Shown in pieces: positions 62,122 through 64,000 of a DNA stretch of 64,000 bases (within the stretch, counting starts at the first letter, position 1; each line of letters starts with the position of its first letter). The position numbers and the translations under genes are program-made. The stretch comes from an uncultured Maribacter sp. (GTDB lineage: Bacteria > Bacteroidota > Bacteroidia > Flavobacteriales > Flavobacteriaceae), in the NCBI RefSeq assembly GCF_947496775.1, contig NZ_CANMDU010000012.1, positions 1 through 64,000 on the forward strand, in the 5' to 3' direction. Under the pieces are notes generated by a model. It saw only the letters and a program-made list of their open reading frames with translations, was not told where the DNA came from and searched no databases.

Positions 62122-63336
62122 ATGCATAAACCAATACTAGATCAAGAAAGACAAAAGAACAAGATTAGTCTTATTCTTAAAGTAAATTACATCTCTTCTG
62201 CTCTATCTATTATACTTTCTATAATCTGTTTCTATGCCTTAAATATTAAGGAAATTGTTCCGGAGACCCTTTTAATTTTTGGAATAGTAAACCTTATAAA
62301 TTCTTTCTTTTTTAAAAAACATAAGAATATAAACTTAACATACAATATATCTTTAATTCTGGCTTTGGTCTGTACACTTATTGTAACTTTGTATACTGGT
62401 GGTATCCATAGTTCCTTTATTTTTATTCTAGCCTTAATAGTTTTTGCTGGCTATGCTAATACAAGAAAATATGGTCAAATATATTTAAGCCTCATTTTTC
62501 TTCTTGTAATTTTAATATTCTCCCAAAGTGCTAGTGATTTTACATTTACAAGAAATGTTATACCTGAAAAACATCAAAGTATTTTTAGTCTTTTAAGTGT
62601 CCTATTTTCTATCTATTTATTAGGAAATGTTTTTGGTAAGAACTTATTAAACACACATAACACTTTATATAACTCTAAAAATGACTTATCTAAAAAACTC
62701 TTAGAAAAAGAAACTCTTCTTAAAGAAATTCATCATAGAGTAAAAAACAATTTACAAACAGTTTCTAGCCTTTTAAGTTTACAAACTAGAAACACGCAAG
62801 ACGATAATGTAAAAACATTACTTAAAGCCACCAAAGACAGGGTTATTTCTATGGCTATGATTCATGAAATGCTATATATGCGAGAAGACTTATCTAAAAT
62901 AGAATACAAAACTTATGTAGAAGAATTGAGTCAATATTTAATAAAATCTATAAAAGGAATAGAAAATAAAATACAATTAACCATAGATATTCCAGATATT
63001 AAATTAGGAATCGATACTGCAATACCATTAGGGTTATTAATTAACGAAGCTGTTACGAATGCCTTAAAATATGGAATTGTAGATGATAACGAAGGGGAAA
63101 TTCATATCGCCATTACCAAAGAAGTAAACAAAGAATATGTTTTAAAAATAGGAGATAATGGTATTGGTTTCCCAGAAACCATTAATCACAAAAACACAAA
63201 ATCTCTTGGTCTTAAATTAATATACAACCTTACTAGACAATTAAAGGGTTCCGTAATTAGAGATGTCTCTAAAAAGGGTACCAATTATATTATTAAATTT
63301 CAGGAAATAGGACAACAATTACATCCTGTAGTTTAG
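62122..63336 (+). CDS. Sensor histidine kinase, HisKA_2 type
   Basis: A 404-residue membrane sensor. About six spans in residues 20-180 form a compact membrane domain with almost no extracytoplasmic part, followed by a linker and a HisKA_2/HWE-like dimerisation domain, LLKEIHHRVKNNLQTVSSLLSLQ, in which the first histidine of HHRVKNN is phosphorylated. The HATPase has LLINEAVTNALKYG (N box) and IGDNGIGFPE (G1 box). No response regulator is adjacent on this side; it may be orphaned, or its partner may be elsewhere. It stands after secA with its own gap. Confidence 0.88.
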   Translation: MHKPILDQERQKNKISLILKVNYISSALSIILSIICFYALNIKEIVPETLLIFGIVNLINSFFFKKHKNINLTYNISLILALVCTLIVTLYTGGIHSSFIFILALIVFAGYANTRKYGQIYLSLIFLLVILIFSQSASDFTFTRNVIPEKHQSIFSLLSVLFSIYLLGNVFGKNLLNTHNTLYNSKNDLSKKLLEKETLLKEIHHRVKNNLQTVSSLLSLQTRNTQDDNVKTLLKATKDRVISMAMIHEMLYMREDLSKIEYKTYVEELSQYLIKSIKGIENKIQLTIDIPDIKLGIDTAIPLGLLINEAVTNALKYGIVDDNEGEIHIAITKEVNKEYVLKIGDNGIGFPETINHKNTKSLGLKLIYNLTRQLKGSVIRDVSKKGTNYIIKFQEIGQQLHPVV

Positions 63337-63347
63337 GATGTATTAAA

Positions 63348-63470
63348 TTATTTTCTATACTTATTATTAGCTTTAACTTTTATTGGTCGTAAAGAATCTT
63401 GGTGTTTCTTAAAAACAAAAACTAAAGTTCCAATTACAACTGCAGGGATTACAACAACTAATACTATCAT
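63348..63470 (-). CDS. Small membrane protein, 40 residues
   Basis: Reads MIVLVVVIPAVVIGTLVFVF followed by KKHQDSLRPIKVKANNKYRK. One hydrophobic span with a basic tail makes a single-pass inner-membrane protein likely. It starts 12 nt after the histidine kinase stop on the opposite strand. Not in any family I recognise. Confidence 0.55.
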   Translation of the reverse strand: MIVLVVVIPAVVIGTLVFVFKKHQDSLRPIKVKANNKYRK

Positions 63471-63490
63471 ATCTTCTTTTTTAAAATTAG

Positions 63491-63508
63491 TACACCATTT
63501 AAGGTGTA
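63491..63508. repeat. Small hairpin between two mini-genes
   Basis: TACACC (63491-63496) and GGTGTA (63503-63508) form a perfect 6-bp inverted repeat with a 6-nt loop, located between the two small minus-strand genes. The downstream T-rich stretch is weak, so it could be a poor terminator or a leader hairpin. Confidence 0.3.
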
Positions 63509-63552
63509 GTAACAAGTTCAATTATTATGCCAAGTAATAGACTAAAGCAAGT

Positions 63553-63663
63553 TTATTCACTATTTTGTTTAGCTATCCAGAATTTTACTTTTTTAACTAT
63601 TGTTAATATTGCTAGTGCCAATACCCAAAATAATATCCATTTAAAAAACGAGCCTTTAATCAT
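63553..63663 (-). CDS. Small membrane protein, 36 residues
   Basis: Reads MIKGSFFKWILFWVLALAIL followed by TIVKKVKFWIAKQNSE. One strongly hydrophobic span with flanking aromatic and basic residues. Same strand as the 40-residue gene, 82 nt upstream of it. Unknown family. Confidence 0.5.
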   Translation of the reverse strand: MIKGSFFKWILFWVLALAILTIVKKVKFWIAKQNSE

Positions 63664-63675
63664 TTGCTAAAATAT

Positions 63676-63738
63676 TTACGCAAGTGGTATGGCCCCTAAA
63701 AATAAAATAATCAATAAAATTAAAATTACTTTTATCAC
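63676..63738 (-). CDS. Possible micro-ORF, 20 residues, GTG start
   Basis: Reads, from GTG, MIKVILILLIILFLGAIPLA and stops 12 nt before the 36-residue gene. The hydrophobic sequence resembles the beginning of DUF3309-type mini-proteins but is only 20 residues long. It may be a real micro-protein, a truncated one or chance in AT-rich DNA. Confidence 0.25.
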   Translation of the reverse strand: MIKVILILLIILFLGAIPLA

Positions 63739-63863
63739 TTGATGTTACTTATCTAAATGTATGAACTACAACTAACATATCCTTAGTAAATCGCTGAATT
63801 ACAGATATTTTAGCTTACCGTAATACTTCTCTATTAAATCATATAGATTAAACACCTATACTT

Positions 63864-64000
63864 TTAAGCTTGGTTATGTCTATTTCGTTTTGTAGCAAAA
63901 GATAGTTCTTTCATTATCCTAGAATTTTTAGACATATATAAGCGAGTTACAGCATTTTTCTTTATTTCTTTTATATTCTTAAAAGAGATTAAAGTTGTTT
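63864..64000 (-). CDS. Partial gene entering from the right edge (C-terminal 45 residues)
   Basis: The minus-strand frame is open from the edge to a TAA at 63864-63866. It encodes NIKEIKKNAVTRLYMSK then NSRIMKELSFATKRNRHNQA, a basic, helical-looking end. The codon pattern fits a real C-terminus, but 45 residues are too few to name the family; a start at the internal ATG would make only a 23-residue peptide. Confidence 0.4.
   Translation of the reverse strand, partial: TTLISFKNIKEIKKNAVTRLYMSKNSRIMKELSFATKRNRHNQA

Noticed and set aside
1-64000. Insertion sequences, prophage, integrative elements, CRISPR arrays
   Set aside because: No transposase, integrase or phage gene and no regularly spaced repeat family was seen; the only direct repeats are the rRNA leaders, the tRNA-Lys pair and the TAACG words.

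Overview
The window is AT-rich chromosomal DNA from a bacterium of the Bacteroidota, almost certainly a marine member of the Flavobacteriaceae. Evidence from the sequence: promoters follow the Bacteroidota pattern TTG-N(17-23)-TAnnTTTG (clear cases upstream of thrS, tRNA-Leu, kdsD, a DUF2795 gene and a SurA-like lipoprotein gene); Shine-Dalgarno sequences are mostly absent; lipoproteins and AsmA, DUF4105 and CarboxypepD_reg-like proteins typical of flavobacteria occur; and SecA has the large Bacteroidota form. No insertion sequence, prophage, integrase or CRISPR array is visible.

Layout. 1-600: leftward tandem promoters and boxA-like leaders that look like the upstream region of an rRNA operon lying just outside the window. 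620-3957: thrS-infC-rpmI-rplT translation operon, with a non-ATG start for infC. 3969-12488: housekeeping genes (YjbQ, HAD phosphatase, a Bacteroidota-specific amidotransferase-like secreted protein, dnaB, accA, EamA exporter, LptF/G-type permease, tgt). 12726-18429: an outer-membrane barrel, then a GH105-BNR lipoprotein divergent from a membrane-anchored winged-helix regulator, then an FKBP lipoprotein. 18507-20897: S4 protein, TPMT-like methyltransferase, phosphoribosyltransferase, aroK and two identical tRNA-Lys genes. 20964-28218: an accessory-looking stretch with rmlD, a cytochrome P450-ferredoxin-ferredoxin reductase operon, a sulfatase lipoprotein, an aldose 1-epimerase lipoprotein and a gene relic. 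28316-41795: tRNA-Leu, a thioredoxin pair in which one member has lost its CxxC motif, two different aconitases flanking an AsmA-like protein, and a MoxR/SurA-type operon. 41914-64000: conserved flavobacterial core (rluF, recQ, kdsD, tatC, lptB, rlmF, threonine dehydratase-like, esterase-like, pssA, DUF4105, ABC-F, cobalamin adenosyltransferase, DUF2795, secA, histidine kinase) plus several very small membrane-protein genes.

Most interesting parts. (1) A one-component regulator, with an OmpR/ToxR-like winged helix, a single membrane span and an extracytoplasmic domain, encoded head-to-head with a GH105-BNR lipoprotein. Three TAACG repeats 11-12 bp apart lie between them, as expected of an operator for this type of DNA-binding domain. 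(2) The P450/ferredoxin/reductase trio beside a sulfatase and an aldose epimerase. This matches the known route by which marine flavobacteria demethylate 6-O-methyl-D-galactose from porphyran, although no agarase or porphyranase is visible here. (3) Signs of gene erosion: a thioredoxin paralogue without its nucleophilic cysteine, a shrunken methyltransferase-like protein and a start-less coding relic. All names rest on reading the translated sequences; no database search was run.
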